Assembly: GCA_025774615.1 (NCBI GenBank)
Contig: JALGVQ010000078.1
Span: forward strand, 1 to 12,419
From: a bacterium
GTDB taxonomy: Bacteria > Blakebacterota > Blakebacteria > Blakebacterales > Blakebacteraceae
Reading direction: 5' to 3'
Length of the DNA: 12,419 nucleotides
The translations under genes and the position numbers were made by a program. The notes below the pieces were generated by a model that was given only the letters and a program-made list of their open reading frames with translations, did not search any database and was not told where the DNA came from. Below are positions 1 through 6,563 of this stretch, piece after piece (the first letter of the stretch is position 1; every line of letters begins with the position of its first letter).

Positions 1-559
1 TCCTCAAACTCAAGAATTGTCTTCGGATATTCCTCAGAGCTCATACACTATATATAGTGGGTACGGGAGATAAGTGCATAGCCCCATATAGCTATAAAGA
101 GCGGGGCAAATGGTATACAGAGGTGCAGGCTGTTGCCTCATTTTCACTGAGCCCGAATCCATTAATTGATCCATACATTTCCTGGCAGTGGGTTGATGGA
201 GCCGGACAGGTTCTTGCCACTAGAAGCAGCCTCTCCTACCCCAGCGATACTACACTCTTTGAGGTAGTGTATTCAGGATTGGACGCTGGCCAGGATATCA
301 CCTTCAGGATCGTGAATATCTGCAAAGACACCGATGACTGGGTCTGGAATCCGAATACAGACGTCCATGTAATCACGGGGGAGTATTGAGTCCTCTACAG
401 AGACATGCGACAATGTAACACTATCAATCATGGTGGGAAGGCATTCAAAATGCCCTCCCACCCCTGAACGAGCAGGGCCATAAATATTCCAGCCCCTGGG
501 CTATTGGATATGATGTACCAGTTACTTTGACCATTTCTGGCTCCAGCTCATTTCACTAA
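1..559 (+). pseudogene. Frameshifted remnant of a secreted-type protein (5' end off window)
   Basis: I do not recognise the family. Protein-like sequence is spread over three frames. One frame runs to a TGA at 387-389 and contains segments such as YISWQWVDGAGQ and DDWVWNPNTDVHVITGEY. A second frame is open from 388 to 482 (ESSTETCDNVTLS). A third runs from 419 to a TAA at 557-559 and contains WWEGIQNALPPLNEQ and YDVPVTLTISGSSS. The S/T/Y/W/N-rich, beta-strand-like composition suggests an extracellular or Ig-like protein. At the left edge the true frame is unclear, because positions 2-70 also read plausibly as PQTQELSSDIPQSSYTIYSGYGR. The last frame ends 20 bases before the next gene, which has a good ribosome binding site, so the two were probably one operon. 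GTG at 57 could be read as the start of an independent 110-aa protein, but it has no convincing ribosome binding site and the frame is open to the edge. I infer a decayed gene; multiple assembly indels are the alternative. Confidence 0.55.
432..462 (+). repeat. Long inverted repeat (hairpin) inside the frameshifted remnant
   Basis: GGTGGGA (432-438) pairs with TCCCACC (456-462) and GGCATT (440-445) pairs with AATGCC (449-454). There is one A/C mismatch (439/455) and a three-base loop (446-448). No T-tract follows on either strand, so it is not a standard intrinsic terminator. It lies in the stretch where the third frame reads WWEGIQNALPPL, so it may simply be coding sequence with a chance fold. 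It sits just after the zone where the frame changes (about 388-425). Confidence 0.5.
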
Positions 560-560
560 A

Positions 561-569
561 GAAGAGGAG
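561..569 (+). promoter_or_regulatory. Ribosome binding site fixing the Tat lipoprotein start
   Basis: The purine-rich GAAGAGGAG lies 10 bases upstream of ATG 580. It supports ATG 580 over the downstream TTG at 754 as the true start of the lipoprotein gene. The 754 codon has no comparable site in front of it and no signal peptide after it. Confidence 0.6.
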
Positions 570-579
570 CATCAGAAAT

Positions 580-1701
580 ATGGATCTGAGAATAAGTAGA
601 CGTGAATTCTTCCCCATGCTTGGTGCTGGGGCAATTGCAGCACCAACAATTCTCAGTTCCTGCTCAGATCCCGGCGGCGATACCATTCTCGGATTTTAGG
701 AAATAACTCTCCCTGGAGCAATCGCCTACGAATGCGAACTATTATACGACAAGTTGGACATTTTTGTTTCTGACTGGAACAACGGACAAGTGTTTAACAT
801 CACAAAGGACATTCCAGGGGACCATACATATCCAGCTTTCGGCCCAAATGGTGAAATATATTTCATCTCTGGACACAATCCAGAAATTGGAGTGACCGAA
901 AGAGCCATACACGTTATCAGAGACATTAATAACCCTGAAAGCTCACTTGAGGCACTGCTGATAGAAAATTCCACGGATTCCAATTTCGCAACTATTGACA
1001 AACCAGAAGTAAGCCTGGACGAAACAAAACTGATCTTCCAAAAATTCATCTATCAAAACGAAACGGAATCAGGAATATTCGCAATAAACTTAACAGGCGG
1101 GGAACCATATCCTTTAGCATTAGGGTTTGGTTCAATGGGGGCAATGACCCAAGTTCCCGGCACTAACGAAATGTTAGTTGGGATTTACGGTGGCGACACC
1201 GCTTCAGGACTGAAAAAAACAAATATTTCCACTGGAGCAACTGAGGACTACTTGTTTAGCTTTAACAGCGATGAAGATGTAAGCTTTAATGAAGCAAGAT
1301 TCACGACTATTGCAGCCACCATGGGAGGCGAGATATTTGCTTTCGCCAGAAAACCAGGAACAATTCTTGGATTCTCATATTTATATTCTTGGAACTATGA
1401 CGACCCATCATCCTTAACTATGAAGTTCGGACCAAAAACTGTTCCTGTAGTCCCAGGTCATAGAACTTGGTGGAACGACCTTCGCAACATAGGAAACGTT
1501 GAAGGGGACGGCGAATACATGCTCATGGTTCACTACAGGAACATGTTCAGCGATAACAAGAACTCTATTGGTATAAGCAAGGTTAGTGATATCGGGTCAG
1601 TAGTTGACTGGAGCCCCACATACGTGCGAGTAGTAGCAAGCGCGTCTAGGGCTGATAAAAGGCATCCTGCCTGGACTCCTTTCAGCATTGATGAACTGTA
1701 A
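580..1701 (+). pseudogene. Tat-exported TolB/WD40-like beta-propeller lipoprotein, interrupted by an in-frame TAG
   Basis: The frame starting at ATG 580 opens with a twin-arginine signal (SRREFF, residues 6-11), a hydrophobic stretch (LGAGAIAAPTIL) and a lipobox LSSC with the lipid-anchored Cys at 28. At codon 40 it meets TAG (697-699). It then continues in the same frame without another stop to TAA at 1699-1701, about 372 sense codons in all. The part after the TAG resembles TolB/PD40-type beta-propellers: IFVSDWNNGQVFNIT followed by YPAFGPNGEIYFIS, then PEVSLDETKLIFQKF with IFAINLTGGEPYPLA, and a terminal RHPAWTPF. The protein would be anchored in the envelope facing outward from the cytoplasm. 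A start at TTG 754 would yield a 315-aa protein with no export signal, which is unlikely for this fold. The lesion could be a nonsense mutation, a sequencing error or amber readthrough. TAG serves as an ordinary terminal stop in ctp in this window, which argues against wholesale reassignment. The domain assignment is by pattern only and the substrate is unknown. Confidence 0.6.
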
Positions 1702-1723
1702 AGTTATTTACACATTATTGATT

Positions 1724-1761
1724 TAAGCCCCCAGCGGATCTCGTAATCCGTTGAGGGCTTA
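1724..1761. terminator. Bidirectional intrinsic terminator between convergent lipoprotein and tRNA genes
   Basis: AAGCCC (1725-1730) pairs with GGGCTT (1755-1760) and CAGCGGAT (1732-1739) pairs with ATCCGTTG (1746-1753). There is one C/A mismatch (1731/1754), one G-T pair and a six-base loop. The plus-strand side continues as ATTATTTAT, a fair T-rich tail that would end the lipoprotein transcript. The minus-strand tail (AAATCAATAAT) is weaker, but the hairpin lies 10 bases beyond the tRNA CCA end and probably ends that transcript too. Confidence 0.75.
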
Positions 1762-1770
1762 TTATTTATC

Positions 1771-1846
1771 TGGCTCCGGCGGCAGGACTCGAACCTGCGA
1801 CCTGGTGGTTAACAGCCACTCGCTCTACCAGCTGAGCTACGCCGGA
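1771..1846 (-). tRNA. tRNA-Asn (anticodon GTT)
   Basis: Read on the minus strand this folds as a 76-nt cloverleaf with CCA encoded (1771-1773). The acceptor stem TCCGGCG/CGCCGGA, the D stem GCTC/GAGC and the T stem GCAGG/CCTGC are all perfect. The T loop is TTCGAGT. The anticodon loop CTGTTAA carries GTT (plus-strand 1811-1813), which decodes AAC/AAU. The discriminator base is G, as expected for tRNA-Asn. The top pair of the anticodon stem (27-43) is an A/C mismatch; the other four pairs are canonical. It lies 132 bases downstream of ctp on the same strand and could be co-transcribed or use its own promoter. Confidence 0.96.
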
Positions 1847-1862
1847 GTATGTTCATGCGGAA

Positions 1863-1878
1863 GCCGGAATCTTCCGGC
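1863..1878. repeat. Short perfect inverted repeat between ctp and tRNA-Asn
   Basis: GCCGGAA and TTCCGGC are separated by two bases. In RNA it could form a 6-bp hairpin with a small loop. It sits 16 bases upstream of the tRNA 5' end on the minus strand and has no T-run after it. It may be a weak stop or processing signal for the ctp transcript, or chance. Nothing else recognisable lies in 1847-1978. Confidence 0.35.
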
Positions 1879-1894
1879 GAACCGTTAAAGTGCC

Positions 1895-1900
1895 ATTATC
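1895..1900 (-). promoter_or_regulatory. Possible -10 element for tRNA-Asn
   Basis: On the minus strand this reads GATAAT, five of six matches to TATAAT, about 50 bases upstream of the tRNA 5' end. No good -35 hexamer stands at 16-18 bases. TTGACC lies only about 8 bases upstream, which is too close. This is weak evidence for a separate tRNA promoter. Confidence 0.2.
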
Positions 1901-1978
1901 AGACCTGCAGGTCAAGACATCGCTTGTGTTGCTGATGATGAACCCTGCAACAGGACCGTCAGCGATAAAGATCCCTGG

Positions 1979-3757
1979 CTACTTCTCCTGCCCGCCGACG
2001 CTCTCACCAGAGAGCACCGCAGCATATTGTGACCGGTCACTCAACACATCCAGGGCAGCCTGGAACTGCGGGTCCTGGCTGAAGTACTCCATGAGGCCGG
2101 CGTCATACCCCTGGAGTCGGGTGACGAACTCCCGCCTGAGTTCCAGGGCGATGCTCTCACGGCTCTCCTGCCACAACGAGTCTTTCTGCCGATCGATCGC
2201 CCGCTGGAGGGCCGCGATTTCCGTTGCCATCGCGTCGTCTGCGCCCTCAGCCGCAGCGGTCTCCACCAGGTCATCGAGCCGCATCTCAGTCGGGGTCTCG
2301 AAACTGAATCCCTGCTCCTCTGCCCAGGTTCTGAAATCATTCAGAAGCTCTTCGTTCACCGTTACGGTACTGCCATCGGTGATATTGCGGGTGTTGACGT
2401 AGTTATTCACGTATCGAAGGAAGATCCCCCGCCTGAATTTCAGATCGAAGAGAAGGATATTCCCCATGATGCCGTCGAGCTCGATATCAGGTACGACGCC
2501 GCCACCACCGGTCACTTCCCTGCCACGCTGGCTCAGGAAGATCGGATGCTCGGTCGTGTCGGGAACACCAGGATTGCGGATCACGATCCTGCCGAAATCA
2601 TCGGTTCCGAACGGGCGCTGGAGGTTCCGACCGCTGGCGGTGAAGTACTCAGCGGTTGTGAGTTTGAAGATGTTGGCGCCGCCACCGTCAGGCATCTGTC
2701 CCAACTGTCCCACCACCTGGACCAGCCCCTTGCCGAAGGAGGTCTTGCCGACGACAATACCCCGGTCGAGGTCCTGCACAGCACCGGCGATGATCTCGGA
2801 GGCGGAGGCACTGGCCTGGTTGACCATGACCACCAGTCTGCCGTCGTACAGTTGTCTCTCTCTCGACAGGTAGTTCTCGTTCATGTTCGACACGCGACCC
2901 CGCGTGTAGACGATCATCTCACCCGGCGGGAGAAACGGTTCGGTCACAGCGATCGCTTCATCCAGCAGACCGCCAGGATTCCCGCGCAGGTCTAGGATCA
3001 GGCCTTCGATAGCCTGCTCCTTCCCCAGTTCTTCAATAGCCTCCACCAGGAACTGGCCGGTGTTCTTGCTGAACCGGCTGATCTCGATATAGGCGATCCC
3101 AGGAGCGGCAAAGGTCGCGGCCGAGACATCGTTGACCTCTATCTGTGCTCTGGTGATAACGAACTCGAGTTGTCCGGGAAATCCCTCCCGTTCGATCATC
3201 AGCGTGACATCGGTGCCCACGGGCCCTTTGATCAGGGAAGCGGCTTTTGCGGTGGAGAAGGCCTTACTCGGCAGACCATCGATCTCTGCGATAACGTCAC
3301 CGGCGAGCAGTCCAACCCGCATCGAGGGTGAACTTTTCATGGGAGCGATGATCGAGAGCACTCCCCCGGAGTACCCGATGGTCGAACCGATACCGCTGTA
3401 GGTGCCGGTGGTCGTGATCTCCATGTCGGCCACCATGCCCGGGTCGATCTCTTCCACGTAAAAATCGGAGTAGGGGTCGAGCTGGGCCATCATCCCCTTG
3501 ATACCCGCAACGGCCACATCTGCGACATCGATGTCCTTGTAGTACGCCCTTCCTACTTCCATGAGGACGTTGTACATGAGGTTATTGTACTGTCGGACCT
3601 CCTGCTGGAGGTTCCTTGAGCCCTGGCGGGTAAGCCCCGGATCTTCAGAGCCTATGGCGCTTGCGCCCCGGAATACACCGCCCGCAGTCAGGCCGATCCC
3701 CACGACCGTGATCAGGAGCACCAGTGAGAGTTTAGTCCTTCGTCTCATAATCATCAC
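1979..3757 (-). CDS. ctp: Carboxy-terminal processing protease (S41 family, PDZ domain)
   Basis: This is a periplasmic serine protease of the CtpA/Prc type, with a Ser-Lys dyad, that trims or degrades envelope proteins from their C-termini. An N-terminal RRR and a hydrophobic segment (about residues 10-30) form a signal peptide or anchor. A PDZ domain spans about 112-205, with GIGSTIGYSGG and GLLAGDVIAEIDG. The S41 catalytic core spans about 218-375, with LILDLRGNPGGLL at 253-265. The inferred nucleophile is Ser318 in SASASEI and the general base Lys343 in GKTSFGKG, with the same 25-residue spacing as E. coli Prc. A charged helical tail (about 465-592) follows. The GTG at 3757 overlaps the tmk stop as GTGA. 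ATG 3754 and ATG 3748 are also possible starts, and GCGGAAG is best spaced for ATG 3748. The gene ends with TAG. At 592 aa it is longer than a typical CtpA because of the C-terminal tail. Confidence 0.93.
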   Translation of the reverse strand: MMIMRRRTKLSLVLLITVVGIGLTAGGVFRGASAIGSEDPGLTRQGSRNLQQEVRQYNNLMYNVLMEVGRAYYKDIDVADVAVAGIKGMMAQLDPYSDFYVEEIDPGMVADMEITTTGTYSGIGSTIGYSGGVLSIIAPMKSSPSMRVGLLAGDVIAEIDGLPSKAFSTAKAASLIKGPVGTDVTLMIEREGFPGQLEFVITRAQIEVNDVSAATFAAPGIAYIEISRFSKNTGQFLVEAIEELGKEQAIEGLILDLRGNPGGLLDEAIAVTEPFLPPGEMIVYTRGRVSNMNENYLSRERQLYDGRLVVMVNQASASASEIIAGAVQDLDRGIVVGKTSFGKGLVQVVGQLGQMPDGGGANIFKLTTAEYFTASGRNLQRPFGTDDFGRIVIRNPGVPDTTEHPIFLSQRGREVTGGGGVVPDIELDGIMGNILLFDLKFRRGIFLRYVNNYVNTRNITDGSTVTVNEELLNDFRTWAEEQGFSFETPTEMRLDDLVETAAAEGADDAMATEIAALQRAIDRQKDSLWQESRESIALELRREFVTRLQGYDAGLMEYFSQDPQFQAALDVLSDRSQYAAVLSGESVGGQEK

Positions 3758-4455
3758 TTCCGCTGAAGGTACGAAAGAGCGCGCCGGGCGATCTCTTCCG
3801 ATATATCAGTTACTGTTCCGCCCGCCGGTATTACATGGATCCGGTCAGGCTCAGCCTCAGCCAGGGCCAGGAACCCGTCCCGCACCCGGTCGAGAAAAAC
3901 CGTTCCCTCACCCTCAAGTCTGTCGGGAGAGCGTCCGGCAATCACTGCCCTGTTCAATCCCTCCGAAGGATCGAGATCGAGCAGGAATGTCAATTCAGGC
4001 CCGAGCCCGCCTGTTGCGAGATCGTTTGCTCTGCGGATGGCGTCCATCGCCTCGATGACCCGCACTCCGCCTCCCTCGCGACCGAACGCCTGATACGCCA
4101 GGGTCGAATCGAGGAACCTGTCACACACAACGACCTCACCACGTTCCAGGGCCGGCCGCAGGAGCGTGGAGACATGCTCTGCCCTGCTCGCAAGATATAG
4201 CAGTACTTCGGTAGACCAGGCCATACTCTCGATCTCGCGATCGAGCAGGATATCTCGGATCTGCTCGGCTACCGGAGTGCCACCGGGCTCGCGGCTCAGG
4301 AGTACACTGAAACCGGCGTTCTTCAAAGCCACAGACAGTGCTGCCGCCTGTGTCGACTTGCCGGAACCGTCCACCCCCTCCAGGGTGATGAACGTGCCGG
4401 GGAGCTGTCCTGTTGACTGATTCACAGCATTGAAAGATACAGAATCCGTCGTCAC
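3754..4455 (-). CDS. tmk: Thymidylate kinase
   Basis: This enzyme phosphorylates dTMP to dTDP with ATP, an essential cytoplasmic step in dTTP synthesis. The 233-aa protein has the P-loop GVDGSGKST (27-35), the REPGGT motif (55-60) typical of TMP binding, the DRFLDSTLAYQ motif (112-122) and a LID-region SPDRLEGEG (176-184). About 20 residues precede the usual family start (TFITLEGVDG). The GTG start at 4455 overlaps the rsmI stop as GTGA, and no in-frame ATG lies nearer the P-loop. The stop likewise overlaps the ctp start, so the gene is probably translationally coupled on both sides. Confidence 0.95.
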   Translation of the reverse strand: MTTDSVSFNAVNQSTGQLPGTFITLEGVDGSGKSTQAAALSVALKNAGFSVLLSREPGGTPVAEQIRDILLDREIESMAWSTEVLLYLASRAEHVSTLLRPALERGEVVVCDRFLDSTLAYQAFGREGGGVRVIEAMDAIRRANDLATGGLGPELTFLLDLDPSEGLNRAVIAGRSPDRLEGEGTVFLDRVRDGFLALAEAEPDRIHVIPAGGTVTDISEEIARRALSYLQRK

Positions 4456-5264
4456 GACAGAAGCGTTCCCTTGAAACCTGATCCGGCTACTACAATGGTA
4501 AACTCCCCCCGCGCGCGGGAAGTTTCGTGAAAGTGCGCCAGATCACTGAGCCTCCCCCGCCTTACCTCTTCGAACTTCTTGGTCAGCTCCCGACACACTG
4601 CCGCCCAGCGATCACCGAACACTTCGCTCATATCGGCCAGGGTGGCGGCTATCCGGTGAGGGCTTTCATAGAACACCAGGGTATGCGGGAGATCTGAAAG
4701 AGAGGTGAGCGTAGTGCGGCGGCGCCCCTTCTTGGGCGGCAGGAAACCGGTGAAGGTAAACGCGTCTGTAGGGAGGCCAGAGATCACCAGTGCTGAGAGA
4801 ACGGCTGATGGCCCGGGAATGGCGCAGACCGGTATTCCCGCGAGAACAGCTGCCCGGACGAGTACGTATCCGGGGTCTGAGAGCCCCGGTGTGCCGGCAT
4901 CCGATACGAGCGCCACGCTGAGCCCCGCTTCAAGCTCTTTGAGCAGTTGGACGGATGCTTTCGCCTTGTTGTGTTCGTGGTAACTCTTCAGGGGACGGGA
5001 CGCCCCGAGGGATGCCAGGAATGATCCGGTATGGCGGGTGTCCTCGGCCGCGACGATATCAGCCCCTCTGATCACGGCAAGCGCCCGGGGACTCAGATCA
5101 CCTCGATGGCCGATCGGAGTGCTGACCAGGTAGAGCGTTCCCTGTTCTATCTGTTCGGTGAGTTCTTCGAATGTTGGCGGACCAGATGAAGAAGGTATCT
5201 CATCTGGCGGAACGGGCGGAGCCGGAGGTGCCGGGGAAGCTGGCGATCCATCAGTGAGATTCAT
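4452..5264 (-). CDS. rsmI: 16S rRNA (cytidine-1402 2'-O) methyltransferase with a Pro-rich N-terminal extension
   Basis: RsmI uses S-adenosylmethionine to 2'-O-methylate C1402 in the 16S rRNA decoding centre. The tetrapyrrole-methylase fold is clear: GTLYLVSTPIGHRGDLSPRA (42-61), AAEDTRHTG (72-80), LVSDAGTPGLSDPG (119-132), IPGPSAVLSAL (149-159), FTGFLPPKKGRR (171-182), FYESPHRI (198-205) and VCRELTKKFEEVRRG (223-237). I chose ATG 5264 (270 aa), which overlaps the nadE end by 14 bases. The frame extends to 5357, but that lies inside nadE and reads unlike the family. Residues 7-30 are a Pro/Ala/Ser-rich segment that most RsmI proteins lack, since they begin at or just before the GxLYLV strand. 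The usual NLGD after PIG is HRGD here. The extension is probably a flexible tail of unknown role. Confidence 0.93.
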   Translation of the reverse strand: MNLTDGSPASPAPPAPPVPPDEIPSSSGPPTFEELTEQIEQGTLYLVSTPIGHRGDLSPRALAVIRGADIVAAEDTRHTGSFLASLGASRPLKSYHEHNKAKASVQLLKELEAGLSVALVSDAGTPGLSDPGYVLVRAAVLAGIPVCAIPGPSAVLSALVISGLPTDAFTFTGFLPPKKGRRRTTLTSLSDLPHTLVFYESPHRIAATLADMSEVFGDRWAAVCRELTKKFEEVRRGRLSDLAHFHETSRARGEFTIVVAGSGFKGTLLS

Positions 5265-6045
5265 CAGGTACACCAATAAATCTGCAGATCTCGGGGAGGC
5301 GGCTCTTGAACGCGTTCCGCTCCACTCGCTCCCACACACCCCTGACAAGGGAATCATCGAACCCGATCCCGATGACCTCTTCTACCGGAAGTCGTTCGTC
5401 AACCAGGTGGTGGAGGATTTGATCCGCGGTTGCGTAATCGAGGCCGAGCTCATCCTCATCGGTCTGACCAACCCAGAGATCAGCGCTTGGAGGTTTCGAT
5501 CGTATCGATTCCGGTATGCCCAGGGTAACAGCGAGTCCTCTTATCCAGGTCTTGTAGAGGTCACCGACCGGATTCACCGCGCACGCGGTATCGCCAAAGA
5601 GGGTGCCGTAACCGAGAAGGATCTCGGTCTTGTTGCTGGTCCCGATAACGAGTGCCTCATGCTCGGCAGAGAGGTCGTACAGGATGGCCATACGCATCCG
5701 AGCCATCAGATTCCCCGCCCGAAGGTGGTCGAGATTCTCGAATCCGGTATACCCTCCGGTCATGCCGGTGATGGGCACCTCGATCAGATCGACCCCGAGC
5801 ATGGATGCCACTTCACGCGCATCCCGGGCGCTTTCATCGCTCGACACTGCATGGGGCATGTACACGAAGCGCGTTCGTTCGGGACCGACCGCGCGAACCA
5901 GCAGAGCTGCCACGACCGCTGAATCGATTCCGCCGGAGAGGCCGACGATCCCATTATTGATTCCCGGTTTTCCGAGCGCGGTTCTGAGGAAGGTATCCAG
6001 CCGGGGTAGAATGGTGTCAGGATCGATTCGGGCCAGAGTGCCCAT
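5251..6045 (-). CDS. nadE: NAD synthetase, ammonia-dependent type
   Basis: NadE adenylates nicotinic acid adenine dinucleotide and amidates it to NAD+, the last step of NAD synthesis. The 264-aa protein has the N-type PP-loop GLSGGIDSA (35-43), VIGTSNKTEILLGYGTLFGD (133-152) and NPVGDLYKTWIRGLA (158-172). The segment RSKPPSADLWVGQTDEDELG (182-201) is also characteristic. No glutaminase (nitrilase) domain is present, so it should use ammonia directly or borrow it from another subunit. The ATG at 6045 overlaps the ptsN stop by one base (TGATG). Its end overlaps the rsmI start by 14 bases. Confidence 0.95.
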   Translation of the reverse strand: MGTLARIDPDTILPRLDTFLRTALGKPGINNGIVGLSGGIDSAVVAALLVRAVGPERTRFVYMPHAVSSDESARDAREVASMLGVDLIEVPITGMTGGYTGFENLDHLRAGNLMARMRMAILYDLSAEHEALVIGTSNKTEILLGYGTLFGDTACAVNPVGDLYKTWIRGLAVTLGIPESIRSKPPSADLWVGQTDEDELGLDYATADQILHHLVDERLPVEEVIGIGFDDSLVRGVWERVERNAFKSRLPEICRFIGVPDESH

Positions 6046-6503
6046 CAGGAACTTTCAAAATCCCTGAACACCTCGATGACCGCGGCAGGAGTACCTGCTT
6101 TGCGGAGTCCCATCCGGACAGATTCGTCATCACAGAGGCGGGCAAGCCGTCCCAGGATCTTGACGATGGTTCCTGGATCGTCCTTGTCGGCCAGGAGCAT
6201 GAAGAAGAGATCGGCAGGCTGTTCGTCGACGGCATCCACATCCAGCGGTTGCAACGGCCTTCCGAATGCGAGAGCGAACCCGTTGTAATTCTCAAGCCTC
6301 GCGTGGGGGAGCGCGACGCCATTACCGACACCTGTGGAGAGAACTGCTTCGCGCCGGAGGACTTCTTCCAGGGCCGGCAATGCCGGGTCGATCTGCTCAG
6401 TGATAACCAGAGCCTCGACCAGCACTTTGAACATTTCCTCTTTCGTGCCGGCATCGATATCGAGCCGTATCGCATCGTTATTGAGTTCTTTGAAGATTTC
6501 CAT
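6045..6503 (-). CDS. ptsN: PTS EIIA domain protein, nitrogen/fructose type (PtsN-like)
   Basis: This is a 152-aa single-domain EIIA of the PtsN/FruA superfamily. The phospho-acceptor His67 stands in GVGNGVALPHARL (58-70). Further family marks are the LRREAVLSTG strand just before it and FFMLLADKDDPGTIVKILGRLARL later. EIIA-Ntr proteins are usually regulatory: they accept phosphate from an HPr-like protein and act on partners such as K+ transport or sigma-54-linked pathways, rather than moving sugar. The ATG start has AGGGG about 5 bases upstream. A 60-bp gap separates it from ssb, and it is coupled to nadE. In many genomes ptsN lies next to rpoN-hpf; here it is about 4.5 kb away from them, in the other cluster. 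Confidence 0.9.
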   Translation of the reverse strand: MEIFKELNNDAIRLDIDAGTKEEMFKVLVEALVITEQIDPALPALEEVLRREAVLSTGVGNGVALPHARLENYNGFALAFGRPLQPLDVDAVDEQPADLFFMLLADKDDPGTIVKILGRLARLCDDESVRMGLRKAGTPAAVIEVFRDFESS

Positions 6504-6563
6504 CGTGCCCCTGCCCCACAGTGCTTACACCTGTATACGCGCTTCCCGCTTTATTGATACAAA

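Noticed and set aside
754-1701. A stand-alone 315-aa propeller protein starting at TTG 754
   Set aside because: It has no ribosome binding site or export signal. The upstream Tat signal and lipobox are in the same frame and fit the fold.
1866-1981. In-frame continuation of ctp past its TAG for about 38 codons
   Set aside because: A stretch of this length without a stop is expected often by chance. The residues do not resemble an S41 protease tail, so TAG 1981 is taken as a normal stop.
1890-3401. Several plus-strand open frames across the ctp region
   Set aside because: They are antisense to a clear S41 protease, Ser/Arg/Pro-rich in the way of GC-rich antisense frames, and match no family.
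5265-5357. Upstream extension of the rsmI frame
   Set aside because: It lies wholly inside nadE and lacks RsmI features. ATG 5264 is the nearest sensible start.
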